Shown here: positions 44,308 through 53,099 of the stretch, one piece after another
Layout of the letters: every line of letters begins with the position of its first letter
How positions within the stretch are numbered: the first letter of the stretch is position 1
Assembly (NCBI GenBank): GCA_022826925.1
Contig: JAJDTX010000101.1
Coordinates: forward strand, 53,375 to 117,374
DNA length: 64,000 bases
Reading direction: 5' to 3'
From: Bryobacterales bacterium
GTDB lineage: Bacteria; Acidobacteriota; Terriglobia; Bryobacterales; UBA6623
The notes under the pieces: model-generated
Database searches by the model: none
What the model was told of the DNA's origin: nothing
What the model saw: only the letters and a program-made list of their open reading frames with translations
Program-made: the position numbers and the translations under genes

Positions 44308-44943
44308 GGGAATTCCGGTCGATACCCTAGCACAGGCCGGAACCCTGGACAGCCTCGTCTTTGCTGCTCTACTGCTCGTCCTACGGGAACCGAAGGGCCA
44401 ACGCGATCCGAACGCGCCCATCGCATCCCGTGGCCGGACTTCCGCCATCGGCAGGGTTGGGTCAAGAGTGTGATCTCGGGCCGTTGGCCCCACTAGGTTC
44501 GGACAAGCCGCGCGCAACCGGACGAATATGGTCCGCCCACGCCCGGTAAACCGCCGTCCGTGCGATGACCACCGTGATCTCGGACGCAGTCGTGTAGACA
44601 GTCCGGGCGGCGACGGCCTACAGCCCGTCAGCGGTCAGCGCCGCCGGACCTGCAGGAACCGACTGGTCGTCGCGTCAACCCTTACCGTGCCGCTGACCGG
44701 CCCGATCCAGCTCGGCTAGCGCTTGGGCGGTGTTCTTCTTGACCTCTGCCTGAATTCTCGGCGGCAGTCGCTCGAACAGCTCTTGCCAGGGCCGATGTTT
44801 CATCCGTTCCATTCTCTCACTGACTTCAGCAACCCCTCGCGCCGGAGTCAGCGACCGCCCTCTGCCTTCAACCGTCCGGTGTGTGCGCTGACCTGCGGTC
44901 GACATGCAGGCGAAGGCCTCCGTCTTACCATGGGAGTTCGCAC
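44308..44943. other. Divergent intergenic stretch before mazG
   Basis: 636 bases between the sulfatase start and mazG. Apart from the short possible reading frame at 44675-44812 I see no gene. A 9-base inverted repeat (CGGTCAGCG near 44636 and CGCTGACCG near 44692) lies just downstream of that frame and may be a weak terminator or a remnant. Promoters for both flanking genes are presumably here, but no hexamer pair stands out. Confidence 0.4.
44675..44812 (-). CDS. Small ORF, possible remnant of an HTH antitoxin
   Basis: 45 codons from ATG at 44812 (RMKHRPWQELFERLPPRI, then AEVKKNTAQALAELDRAGQ). The pattern of W-x-EL followed by LPP-x-I-x-A-x-V and a helix rich in A and L resembles the N-terminus of some small XRE-type antitoxins (the SPERRARV pattern), with the HTH part missing. 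No toxin is nearby. The ribosome site is weak. It may be untranslated, or the fossil of a lost module. Confidence 0.3.
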   Translation of the reverse strand: MERMKHRPWQELFERLPPRIQAEVKKNTAQALAELDRAGQRHGKG

Positions 44944-45726
44944 ATGTCGCGGGCGACAGAACAATTCGGGGACTTGCTGGCGATCATGCGCCGCCTGCGA
45001 TCACCTGAGGGCTGCCCGTGGGATCGCGAGCAAACGCTGGAGTCGCTGCGCCGCTACCTCATCGAAGAGACCTACGAGGTGATCGACGCGATCGACCGGC
45101 GCGACTGGACCGGTCTGGCAGAGGAACTCGGGGACTTGCAACTGCAGGTTGTCTTCCAGGCAGAGATCGCCCGGAGCGAAGGATGGTTTGACATCCAAGC
45201 CGTCTTGGAGACCATCAACTCCAAGCTGGTGCGACGGCACCCGCACGTCTTCGAGTCGGAGTCGCTGAAGACGGCCGACGACGTGACCCAACGCTGGGAG
45301 CAGATCAAGCAGGAGGAGAAGCCGCGACCGCAGGGCGAGGGATTGCTAGACAAGGTCCCCAGGAACCAACCGGCCATGCTGGAGGCGCACCAAGCGGGCA
45401 AGCTCGCGGCAGAGTCCGGCTTCGACTGGCAGGAATTCGAGGACATGGGCGACAAGCTGGCCGAAGAATTCCGCGAGGTGTGCGAGGCACTCCAGGCGAG
45501 CGATCCGGACCGTGTTGAAGACGAGATCGGCGACTTGATCTTCATGGCCGTCAACGTTGCCCGGTTCTCCGGGGTGGACCCGGAACTGGCGCTCAAGCGC
45601 GCCAATTCCAAGTTCCGGCAGCGCTTTCGCTCGATGGAGCGAGCGCTGGCAGCGGACGGCCGGGAGATGGCAGCCTGCACGCCTGCGGAGCTGGAACAGC
45701 TATGGCAACGCGCCAAGCAGGACTAG
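44944..45726 (+). CDS. mazG: Nucleoside triphosphate pyrophosphohydrolase MazG
   Basis: 260 residues, the long two-repeat form. Repeat 1 has LRSPEGCPWDREQTLESLRRYLIEETYEV and EELGDLQLQVVF (EExxD set). Repeat 2 has DKLAEEFREVCEAL and VEDEIGDLIFMAVNVAR with the E/D metal ligands. The standard role is hydrolysis of NTPs and dNTPs to NMP and PPi, in clearing damaged nucleotides. The start at 44944 follows the alignment of the first LRSPEGCPWD block. It overlaps the following GNAT gene by 25 bases. Confidence 0.93.
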   Translation: MSRATEQFGDLLAIMRRLRSPEGCPWDREQTLESLRRYLIEETYEVIDAIDRRDWTGLAEELGDLQLQVVFQAEIARSEGWFDIQAVLETINSKLVRRHPHVFESESLKTADDVTQRWEQIKQEEKPRPQGEGLLDKVPRNQPAMLEAHQAGKLAAESGFDWQEFEDMGDKLAEEFREVCEALQASDPDRVEDEIGDLIFMAVNVARFSGVDPELALKRANSKFRQRFRSMERALAADGREMAACTPAELEQLWQRAKQD

Positions 45727-46442
45727 GCCCGGTCGAGATCCGACCGCTGCGAACGCTGGAAGAGTTCCAGTCGACGTTGCGGCTCCAGTCGGAGATCTGG
45801 GGATTCGACGAAGCGGATCTGGTCGCGCCTAGGTTGTTCGGTGTGTTCGACCGCATCGGTGGCTCGTGCCTAGGGGCCTATCTCGGCGGAGAGATGGTCG
45901 GGTTCTCGCTGGCCTTCGCCGCGTTCAAGCCCGCCGGCCAACGCTACTGGCACAGCCACATGGTGGGGGTCGAGTCGCGCCTGCACGGGCAAGGCGTTGG
46001 ATACCAGATCAAGCTGCGCCAGCGCGAAGAGGCCCTCGCCGCCGGCTTGGATCTCATCGAATGGACGTTCGATCCGCTTCAGGCTCGCAACGCCTACTTC
46101 AATATCGAGAAGCTCGGCGTCGACGTACAGGCCTACTTGCCGGACTTCTACGGCATCACTTCAAGCGACTTGCACGGCGCGCTGCCCACCGACCGCCTAG
46201 TCGCCGCATGGAACCTGCGCAGCCCGCGCGCTGTCGCCTGCCTCGAAGACCGCCCCCGCCCAAGAGCCGAGAGCGCCGAGCGCATCGAGATTCCGGCCCG
46301 GATCTCAGACGTGCCGCGCGAGCGAGCGGCAGAAATCCAGGCACGGGTCCGCGGATCCTTCCAAGCAGCCTTCGCAAGCGGCTTCGAGGTTTCACGCTTC
46401 CAACGGACTGCGACCGGCGGTGTCTACCATTTGCGGGCATAG
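45702..46442 (+). CDS. GNAT-family acetyltransferase-like protein
   Basis: 246 residues. A GNAT fold is suggested by the LQSEIWGFDEADLVAPRLF start, SCLGAYLGGEMVGFSLAFA strands, then VESRLHGQGVGYQIKLRQRE, an acetyl-CoA pyrophosphate loop of the R-x-x-G-x-G type (HGQGVG). This matches the predicted COG3375 acetyltransferase group rather than a characterised enzyme. Substrate unknown. Its start lies inside the mazG 3' end, so translation is coupled to mazG; no functional link is obvious. Confidence 0.8.
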   Translation: MATRQAGLGPVEIRPLRTLEEFQSTLRLQSEIWGFDEADLVAPRLFGVFDRIGGSCLGAYLGGEMVGFSLAFAAFKPAGQRYWHSHMVGVESRLHGQGVGYQIKLRQREEALAAGLDLIEWTFDPLQARNAYFNIEKLGVDVQAYLPDFYGITSSDLHGALPTDRLVAAWNLRSPRAVACLEDRPRPRAESAERIEIPARISDVPRERAAEIQARVRGSFQAAFASGFEVSRFQRTATGGVYHLRA

Positions 46443-46703
46443 AGGTAGGAGTCTGCACCGACTCGCCGGGACCGTTCAACATTGGCAGTGATGGCTAGAT
46501 GACAAGGAAGTGCGGCAAGGGGCCGAGCATACTGGTCCGGCGTATCCGATAGCTCAGGCGGCGCCGAACCACGCCGACCCCCTTCGCGAGATGCAAGCCT
46601 GGCGGGTTAGGCCTGAATAGGAGGGCATGTCTGCGTCGCGCAGGCTGCGGAGCGAGGCCCCTGCTACGCTGATTCGTGCCGGCACGCCCTCCGCCGGCTG
46701 CAC

Positions 46704-47441
46704 ATGGCGGATCGCAAGACCATCGCGCAGCATGCCGCGGTCGCGCCAGTCGAGCGCACTCCGCCTGCGGTCGCGGAGAGCGTGCATTACCCCGATTCGG
46801 ACGGTCACTTCTTGCCCGCCCACCCCCTCCAGGCCCGCGCCGTGATGAACGTGCGCTTCGCGCTTCAGCACCACTTCGACAAGGTCGACAACGTCGTGCT
46901 GGAAGGCGACATGTTCATGTACTACGAAGAGGGCAACCCGGCAGCGAGCATCGCGCCGGACGTGTACGTGGTGCTGGATCACGACCTCGGCAAGCGGGGC
47001 GTGTACAAGTTCTGGACGGAGGGCAAGCCGCCGGACTTCGCTCTGGACGTGATCTCGCCATCGAGCAAGATCCGCAATGAGGTGCGGAAGCGGACGCTGT
47101 ACGCACGGCTGGGGATCGGGGAGTACTTCCTGTTCCAGCCGGACCCGCAGGAGCGGGGGCGGCGGCTGGTGGGGTACCGGTTGTGGGGCCAGTCCTATGA
47201 GGAGATGTCGGCGGAGCCAGACGGGGCCGTGCATAGCACGGCGCTCGGAGTGTCGTTGCGAGTCGAGGGCGCGAACCTGCGGTTGCGTAGCTTGGCCTCC
47301 GGGCGGGACTATGCATGGATTGAGGAGAATCCCCGGATTTTCGAAGCCATCGAGGCGCGGACTCGGGCCGCCGAGGCGCGGAGACGGGATGCCGAGGCGC
47401 GCATTGCGGAGTTGCAGACATTGCAGCGTCGGAGCGGTTAG
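46704..47441 (+). CDS. Uma2 family (DUF820) putative endonuclease
   Basis: 245 residues. A PD-(D/E)XK-like core: ASIAPDVYVVLDHD carries the Asp, and PPDFALDVISPSSK carries the D-x-E/K-type strand ending in IRNEVRKR with the Lys. The protein ends in a charged coiled coil (EARTRAAEARRRDAEARIAEL). Uma2 genes are abundant in cyanobacteria, Chloroflexi and other lineages; the biological role is unknown and the family is not a known mobile element. It stands alone. Confidence 0.85.
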   Translation: MADRKTIAQHAAVAPVERTPPAVAESVHYPDSDGHFLPAHPLQARAVMNVRFALQHHFDKVDNVVLEGDMFMYYEEGNPAASIAPDVYVVLDHDLGKRGVYKFWTEGKPPDFALDVISPSSKIRNEVRKRTLYARLGIGEYFLFQPDPQERGRRLVGYRLWGQSYEEMSAEPDGAVHSTALGVSLRVEGANLRLRSLASGRDYAWIEENPRIFEAIEARTRAAEARRRDAEARIAELQTLQRRSG

Positions 47442-47745
47442 CGAGTGTCATTGGCGTTGCCTGCGTGATGCAAGGCCCAACAGCCCGCTGCAGAACCCGT
47501 GGTCAAAGGGCCCCTCACTCGCTAGGGAATCGCCCCAAGCCGACTCACGGCTGAAAATCCCTGCAGGTTCGCGCGTGACAAGATAGGCGCGCTGCGCCAC
47601 CGCCGCAAGGCTCATCGGTTCTCCGAGCAAGGATCTATTGGAAGGGGCCGCCCATAGCTGTACTAGCAAGGCATATCCCGAATCAGGGCAGTTCGGCTCT
47701 CGCCGCTCGCGCCGGTCCGAAAGCGGGCATCTACGATGGAGAACC
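47442..47745. other. Intergenic stretch downstream of uma2
   Basis: 304 bases with no gene, repeat or convincing promoter. The frame of the next gene is open back to 47638, but that piece has no recognisable protein content. Confidence 0.5.
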
Positions 47746-48612
47746 ATGGCAACCTTCCCGATCGCGGTCATCACCGACGAGTTCTCGCAGGACTTCGAGC
47801 GCGTGTGCGCGACCGCTGTGGAGCTGGACATCGCAGGGCTCGAGATCCGCACTGCCTGGGACAAGAACGTGCTGGCCATGTCGGATGGCGAGATCGATCG
47901 GCTCAAGCAGAGTGCCGACCGGCATGGAAGACGGTTCGTCGCGGTCGCCTCGCCCGTCTACAAGTGCGTCCTGCCCGAAGGCGGGGAAATCGACCAGCGG
48001 TTCCAGCAGGACGCGTTCCGGGCCGCCTACGACTTCGCCGACCAGCCGCGCATCTTGGCCAGGGCCCTGGAGATCGCGCGCCGGCTCGAGGCGCCCGTCG
48101 TGAGGGTCTTCAGCTTCTGGCGCACAGTGAGGCCGGAGCGCAACTTTCGACGCATCACCGAGATCCTCGCCGAGGGTGGTGAAGCCGCGCGCCAATCCGG
48201 CGTTCGCTTGGGCCTCGAGAACGAACCCGCCTGCCACTTTGCGACCGGAGAAGAAGTCGCTCGCGCTATCGACGAACTCGACCCTGATTTATACGGCGTG
48301 GTGTGGGATCCGGGCAACGCCTTCGCCGCCGGCGAGGCGGCGGTTCCGCACGGCTACCGCGAGGTCCCCGCTGGGCGCATCTGCCATGTCCACGTCAAGG
48401 ATTGCACGCGCGATCCGAGCGGCGGCGGGCCGCAATGGTGCGACGTCGGCGCCGGCGGGGTCGGATGGCAGGAGCAGCTTTCGGCTCTCGAAGCCGACGG
48501 CTACGCCGGCGCGGTGAGCTTGGAAACCCACTGGACGGGTCCCGGCGGCGACAAGTACCTCGGAACGACGATCTGCGCCAAGAGCCTGGCCAGGCTCCTG
48601 GAGCAAGCGTGA
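47746..48612 (+). CDS. Sugar phosphate isomerase/epimerase-like TIM barrel protein
   Basis: 288 residues from ATG at 47746, which has a GGAG about 5 bases upstream; longer frames would add a non-homologous tail. AP-endonuclease-2-like fold: AVITDEFSQDFERVC, LDIAGLEIRTAW, GVRLGLENEPACHFA with a metal-ligand Glu, VVWDPGNAFAAGE with Asp, HVHVKDCTRDP with His, and AVSLETHW with Glu. It probably acts on a keto sugar or inositol derivative with a divalent metal. Substrate unknown. It ends 6 bases from the convergent EF-G paralogue. Confidence 0.85.
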   Translation: MATFPIAVITDEFSQDFERVCATAVELDIAGLEIRTAWDKNVLAMSDGEIDRLKQSADRHGRRFVAVASPVYKCVLPEGGEIDQRFQQDAFRAAYDFADQPRILARALEIARRLEAPVVRVFSFWRTVRPERNFRRITEILAEGGEAARQSGVRLGLENEPACHFATGEEVARAIDELDPDLYGVVWDPGNAFAAGEAAVPHGYREVPAGRICHVHVKDCTRDPSGGGPQWCDVGAGGVGWQEQLSALEADGYAGAVSLETHWTGPGGDKYLGTTICAKSLARLLEQA

Positions 48613-48618
48613 AAGGCC

Positions 48619-50700
48619 TTATTCGTCGTCTTCTGCGTCGCCACCGGTCCGCTTGGCAGCCTGCACGATCTTGTCGGCAAGCTGTCCCGGCACGAAGTCG
48701 TAGGCATGCTGCTCCATCGAGAACGTGCCCCGGCCCTGTGTCATCGAGGTGAGGTCGTTGGCATAGGTGAGCATCTCGGCCATCGGCACGTGCGCGTGGA
48801 TCAGCTGGCTGGCACCCTTGGCCTCCATGCCCTGGATGCGGCCGCGGCGACTGTTCAGGTCGCCCATGAGATCGCCAGAGAATTCGATCGGGGCCACGAC
48901 CTCGACCTTCATGATCGGCTCTAGCAGGGCCGGCCGGGCCGCCGCCATGGCCAGCTTGAACGCCTTGCTGCCCGCCAGCTTGAACGCCAGTTCCGAGGAG
49001 TCCACATCGTGGTAGGAGCCATCGTACAGCGTGACCTTGAAGTCGACGACGGGATAGCCGGCCAAGTAGCCCCTTCCCGCTGCCTCGCGAATTCCCTTCT
49101 CCACGGCCGGGATGTAGGTCTTGGGAATCGCGCCGCCGAAGATCTCGTCCGCAAACTCGAAGTCGCCGCCACGCTCTAGCGGCGCCACTCGGATCTTGCA
49201 GTCGCCGAATTGGCCGTGGCCGCCGGTCTGCTTCTTGTGACGCCCGTGGACGTCCGCCTGGCCGCGGATCGTTTCGCGGTACGGGATCTTGGGCGCGCGC
49301 AACTCGACATCGACGTTGTAGCGCTTGCGCAGCTTGCTGCAGACGATGTCGATGTGCTGCTGGCCGTTGCCCGCCAGCAGGAATTCCTGCGTCTGCGGGT
49401 CGCGGTAGAAGTTTAGCGAGGGATCCTCTTCCAGCACTCTGGCAATCGTGCTGCCGAGACGGTCCTCGTCCTGGCGCGTCTTGGGCTGGATGGCGTACGA
49501 GATCGAGGGCGGCGGCAAATTGACCTGCGGGAACGCGACGGGCCGCTCCTTTGCGCCGAGGCTATCGCCCGTGCCGGTGTCCTTGAGCTTGGCGACCACG
49601 CCGATGTCGCCGGCATGGATCGCCGAGACCGGTTCCAGCGTCTTGCCCTGCGACACGCTGATGCGCGCGAACTTCTCGCTGGATTGCTTGCTGTGGTTGT
49701 ACACCGACGCGTCGTTCTGCAGCACGCCGGAGGCGACGCGGAAGTAGCTCACCCGCCCCGCGAAGGCATCCGAGGCCGTCTTCCACACGCGCAGAGAAAG
49801 CGGTTCGCCATCATCGACGCGGACCGCGCCGTCCTCGGTCGCCAACTCGCCCTGGTCGGCCGGCGACGGCGTCGAATCGACGAGAAAATCGAGCAGCCGG
49901 TCGATGCCCATGTTGTGCAAAGCGGAGCCACACAGCAGGGGCACGACCTCGCCGGCCGCCACCGCCTTGCGCAGGCCGGCGACTAACTTGTCTGCCTCGA
50001 GCGTGCCCTCCTCGAAGTACTCCTCCATCAACTCCTCGTCGGTCTCGGCGACGGCCTCGATCAGGCTGGTGCGCATCTCCTCGACCTGGTCTGCCAGATC
50101 GTCCGGAACCGCAGTCGCCGTGCCTTCGCCCGGACCACCCATCTCGTACTCGTAGGCGTTTCCGCTGAGCAAGTCGACGACACCGCGGAAGCCGCTCTCG
50201 CGCCCGATGGGGAGCTGCACCGATACGGCGGTGACGCCGAAGACCTCCTTAGCCTGTTGCACGACTGCCTCGACCGAAGCCCGCTCCTTGTGCATCTTGT
50301 TGGCAAAGATCACCTTGGGCAGGCCGAACTCCGAGGCAAAGCCCCAGCCCTTCTCCGTTTGGATCTCGATGCCGTTGACCGCATCGACCACCACCAAGGC
50401 GGTGTCGGCCGCAGACATCGCGGTCTTGGCCTCGTTGATGAATATGTTGTAGCCGGGGGTGTCGAGCAGATTGACCTTCGCCTCCTTCCACTGGGCGTTC
50501 GCCACTCCCGTGGAAATCGACACCTTGCGGGCGACTTCCTCCTCGTCGAAGTCGGTGATCGAGTTGCCCTCGTCGACGCTCGTCAGGCGGTTGGTGGCGC
50601 CCGATGTATAGAGCATGGCGGCAGCTAGAGTGGTCTTGCCGCAGTCGCCATGTCCAACGATGCAGATGTTGCGAACGTCCTTGCCCTCAAATTCCTTCAT
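48619..50700 (-). CDS. Elongation factor G paralogue (EF-G2-like), with an altered G4 motif
   Basis: 693 residues with all five EF-G domains. G1 is GHGDCGKTTL (16-25), G3 is DTPGYN. G4 reads ANKMHKER, where canonical GTPases have NKxD, so the Asp that recognises guanine is His here. The domain IV loop is QTGGHGQFGDCKI. EF-G2-type proteins lack the canonical AHIDAGKTT start and may serve a special ribosome state. The altered G4 could change the nucleotide specificity or reduce GTP binding. Sequence check at 50287-50310 shows the codon is CAC on the coding strand, not an ambiguous base. It stands alone, convergent with the epimerase-like gene. Confidence 0.87.
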   Translation of the reverse strand: MKEFEGKDVRNICIVGHGDCGKTTLAAAMLYTSGATNRLTSVDEGNSITDFDEEEVARKVSISTGVANAQWKEAKVNLLDTPGYNIFINEAKTAMSAADTALVVVDAVNGIEIQTEKGWGFASEFGLPKVIFANKMHKERASVEAVVQQAKEVFGVTAVSVQLPIGRESGFRGVVDLLSGNAYEYEMGGPGEGTATAVPDDLADQVEEMRTSLIEAVAETDEELMEEYFEEGTLEADKLVAGLRKAVAAGEVVPLLCGSALHNMGIDRLLDFLVDSTPSPADQGELATEDGAVRVDDGEPLSLRVWKTASDAFAGRVSYFRVASGVLQNDASVYNHSKQSSEKFARISVSQGKTLEPVSAIHAGDIGVVAKLKDTGTGDSLGAKERPVAFPQVNLPPPSISYAIQPKTRQDEDRLGSTIARVLEEDPSLNFYRDPQTQEFLLAGNGQQHIDIVCSKLRKRYNVDVELRAPKIPYRETIRGQADVHGRHKKQTGGHGQFGDCKIRVAPLERGGDFEFADEIFGGAIPKTYIPAVEKGIREAAGRGYLAGYPVVDFKVTLYDGSYHDVDSSELAFKLAGSKAFKLAMAAARPALLEPIMKVEVVAPIEFSGDLMGDLNSRRGRIQGMEAKGASQLIHAHVPMAEMLTYANDLTSMTQGRGTFSMEQHAYDFVPGQLADKIVQAAKRTGGDAEDDE

Positions 50701-50842
50701 TGCACCTGTCCCACGACTTTCAGATTAGATTGGCCGGGAGTGTGATCCAAGCCCCGGCCAGCCCCAGATTCCAACCCTGCGCCCCGACGGAATCGCGAGC
50801 GCGGCTATCGCGTCTAGTATATGCGGTCAAGGGGTTTCGGCC

Positions 50843-52321
50843 TTACGAGCCGCTGTGTTCGAGCCATGTCGAGTAGGCGTGGCGGCGCGCGCCGGTGTAC
50901 TTGTAGGTGTCGAAGACCCACGCCTGTCCCAGGGCGCGCGGGTCGCCGTCGCGTTCCAGGCGTTGCTGCAGTTCGGCCCGCAAGGTCTTCTTGGCCTCGG
51001 CATGGGCCGGGTCGGCGGCTAGGTTGCGGACGCAGTCCGGATCGCTGTCAACGCGATACAGCTCCTCGGCCGGACGCTTGCCGAACGACATGCGGTAGTA
51101 CTCGTCGAAGCCTCTCACGAGCTGGGATTTCGTCGGGCTGGCATCGCAGTTGCGGTAGCCGGTCTCCGGATTGCCCGCGGGCCAGCGGTCCGGCTCGTAG
51201 TTGCGGACGTAGAGGTACTCTGGCGTGCGCAAGGCCCGCACCGGATACCCCCAGTCGTTAGGCCGGCCCAAGTCGTGCCGTTCCTTGCCGACCAACATGC
51301 GGTTGCGGCTGGCATCGACCCAGCCTTCGGCGTCCGAATTCAAGATCTCCACGAAGCTGCTGCCCGTTACCGAGTCCGGAACTTCTACACCGGCGAGTTC
51401 CAAGATCGTGGGCGCGAAGTCCCTGACGTTGATGAAGTCATCCACGCTGCGCCCCTTGCGGCCGCCGCCTCCGCGCACGGCCAGCGGCAGGTGGAAGCCG
51501 TACTCGTAAATCTGGCCCTTCACCCTCGGGAACGGCATGCCGTGATCGGAAGTGGCGATGACCAGCGTGTTGTCCAACTCCCCGATCTCCTCCAGCTTGG
51601 CCAGGATCCGCCCCAAGTGGGTGTCGAACCACTCTGACTCCACCGCGTAGTCGGCCAGGTCGCGCCGGATGGTCGCGTCGTCGGGATAGAAGGCGGGCAC
51701 GTCGACGTCTTGGAAGCGCTTGCCGCTGAGCTCGCCGGCGCCGTCTTGGAACGCCCGGTGCGGCTCGTGCGTGCCGAACCAGAAGCAGAACGGCTGGTCG
51801 GGCTCCCGGGACTCTAGAAAGTACTCGAAATTTCTCGCGTAGTCCTTGTTCGACATCGCGCGGAACTTCGGCTCCAGCGTGTGCTTGGCGTACTCCGGCC
51901 CAGCGGGATTGCGCTCAAAGCCGCCCGCCTTGTAGTCTCCCGGGCCCCAGCCCTTGCCGGTGTAGCCGACGTGGTAGCCGGCCTGTTCCAGCAGATCGGG
52001 AAATACAGGCCACTTGGCGGGAAACACTCCGAAGTGACTGACGGCCTCTTCGAGCTGCCAAGTGTTGCGCCCGGTCAGGATGCTGGCGCGGCAGGGAGAG
52101 CACTTCGGATTTGAGGTGAAGCAGTTGGTGAACAACACGCCCTCGCTCGCAATGCGGTCGAAAGCAGGCGTGTTGACCCAACTGCACCCGTAGGCTCCTG
52201 CGTGGGGCCAGCCCCAATCATCGGCAATGGCGAAGAGGATATTGGGGCGCCTTGCCGCTCCCAAGGCTGGTAGCGCGGCGGCCGCACCCAGAGTGGTGGA
52301 CATCATCTGCCTGCGGGTCAT
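50843..52321 (-). CDS. Sulfatase, Tat-exported (heparan N-sulfatase-like)
   Basis: 492 residues. A twin-arginine signal, TRRQMMSTTLGAAAALPALG, opens the protein. The formylglycine site is CSPCRASILTG with Cys74. Metal ligands: FAIADDWGWPH and VIATSDHGMPFP. The order and the GCSWVNTPAFDRIA block resemble N-sulfoglucosamine sulfohydrolase-like family members of marine bacteria. It should cleave sulfate from a polysaccharide outside the cytoplasm. Its activating enzyme is not in this window. No glycoside hydrolase gene lies close by. Confidence 0.87.
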   Translation of the reverse strand: MTRRQMMSTTLGAAAALPALGAARRPNILFAIADDWGWPHAGAYGCSWVNTPAFDRIASEGVLFTNCFTSNPKCSPCRASILTGRNTWQLEEAVSHFGVFPAKWPVFPDLLEQAGYHVGYTGKGWGPGDYKAGGFERNPAGPEYAKHTLEPKFRAMSNKDYARNFEYFLESREPDQPFCFWFGTHEPHRAFQDGAGELSGKRFQDVDVPAFYPDDATIRRDLADYAVESEWFDTHLGRILAKLEEIGELDNTLVIATSDHGMPFPRVKGQIYEYGFHLPLAVRGGGGRKGRSVDDFINVRDFAPTILELAGVEVPDSVTGSSFVEILNSDAEGWVDASRNRMLVGKERHDLGRPNDWGYPVRALRTPEYLYVRNYEPDRWPAGNPETGYRNCDASPTKSQLVRGFDEYYRMSFGKRPAEELYRVDSDPDCVRNLAADPAHAEAKKTLRAELQQRLERDGDPRALGQAWVFDTYKYTGARRHAYSTWLEHSGS

Positions 52322-52549
52322 GCCCAGTAGGATAGCCGACCGCTTGACAGCCGGGACGGGTGTTGAGCGTTCGAGCGGCCTTTGCTAGGTGGCTGCTGAG
52401 TGGAGCTCGAGGCGGAGCGCGGATGCAGGGCCGCGCTTAGTGGTGCTTGGCCGCGGGGAGGTATCGGCAGACTGGGCAAACATCTGCCACGAATCGCTCG
52501 AATGCACACGAGCGGGCAGCCGTGCTGCGACCGGAATTCCTGAGGGCCG

Positions 52550-53029
52550 TTACTGGGATCGCTCGAGACGGCCGAACATGCTGCCGCCGTGGGTGCCGCC
52601 CGACCATGTTCCGGCGTATGAGTCGCCGTAGAACAGGACGCGCGCGGTGTAAGAGCCGAGGCCCGGCAAACCGAGGTCGGTCACGCTAACAACCGGGGTG
52701 TCATCCGCCCAGGTCAGCTTCACCGGGACCGGTAGAGTCACGTCCGTGTCGCCGAATTGGATCCGCGCATGGAACGTCCAGATGTCTGCGGTGCGCTTGA
52801 CAACTTTCTCGATTTCGTAGCGTTCCGAGCGCAGCCGAGCCGCCTCACCGCCTTCCGTCGCGGACGAGTCGGCATCCAACCGGACCAGCGTGAAGTGGCC
52901 GTCCAGGACGGTGCCCCGCATCGACTCTTCGAACGCTTGCTCGCGAGCGAGCTGATCCGCGGGAGTGTCCGGGGCTTCCGCGCAGCAGACGAAGAGGGAG
53001 GCAAGAATCAGAACAAGCGTGGTTCGCAC
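52550..53029 (-). CDS. Small exported lipoprotein of unknown function
   Basis: 159 residues from GTG at 53029. A lipobox follows the signal (LILASLFVCC). The mature part is mostly beta: IWTFHARIQFGDTDVTLPV, VVSVTDLGLPGLGSYTARV and TWSGGTHGGSMFG. The closing glycine-rich motif is seen in acidobacterial and planctomycetal hypothetical proteins. No known domain. It lies downstream of the ThuA lipoprotein gene on the same strand (70 bases), so the two may share a transcript. Confidence 0.65.
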   Translation of the reverse strand: MRTTLVLILASLFVCCAEAPDTPADQLAREQAFEESMRGTVLDGHFTLVRLDADSSATEGGEAARLRSERYEIEKVVKRTADIWTFHARIQFGDTDVTLPVPVKLTWADDTPVVSVTDLGLPGLGSYTARVLFYGDSYAGTWSGGTHGGSMFGRLERSQ

Positions 53030-53099
53030 GCCTTCACTCTAGCTGAGCCAAGGCCGGTTGGAAACTGGAACTTGCAGGAACCAGTCGATCTAGGGCTGG

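Noticed and set aside
44675..44905. Longer form of the small ORF starting at 44905
   Set aside because: The extra 31 residues are low-complexity and poorly supported; only the 45-codon form is kept.
46627..46845. A short plus-strand frame with an AGGAGGGC ribosome-like site upstream of uma2
   Set aside because: It overlaps the uma2 start, and its arginine- and serine-rich product resembles nothing.
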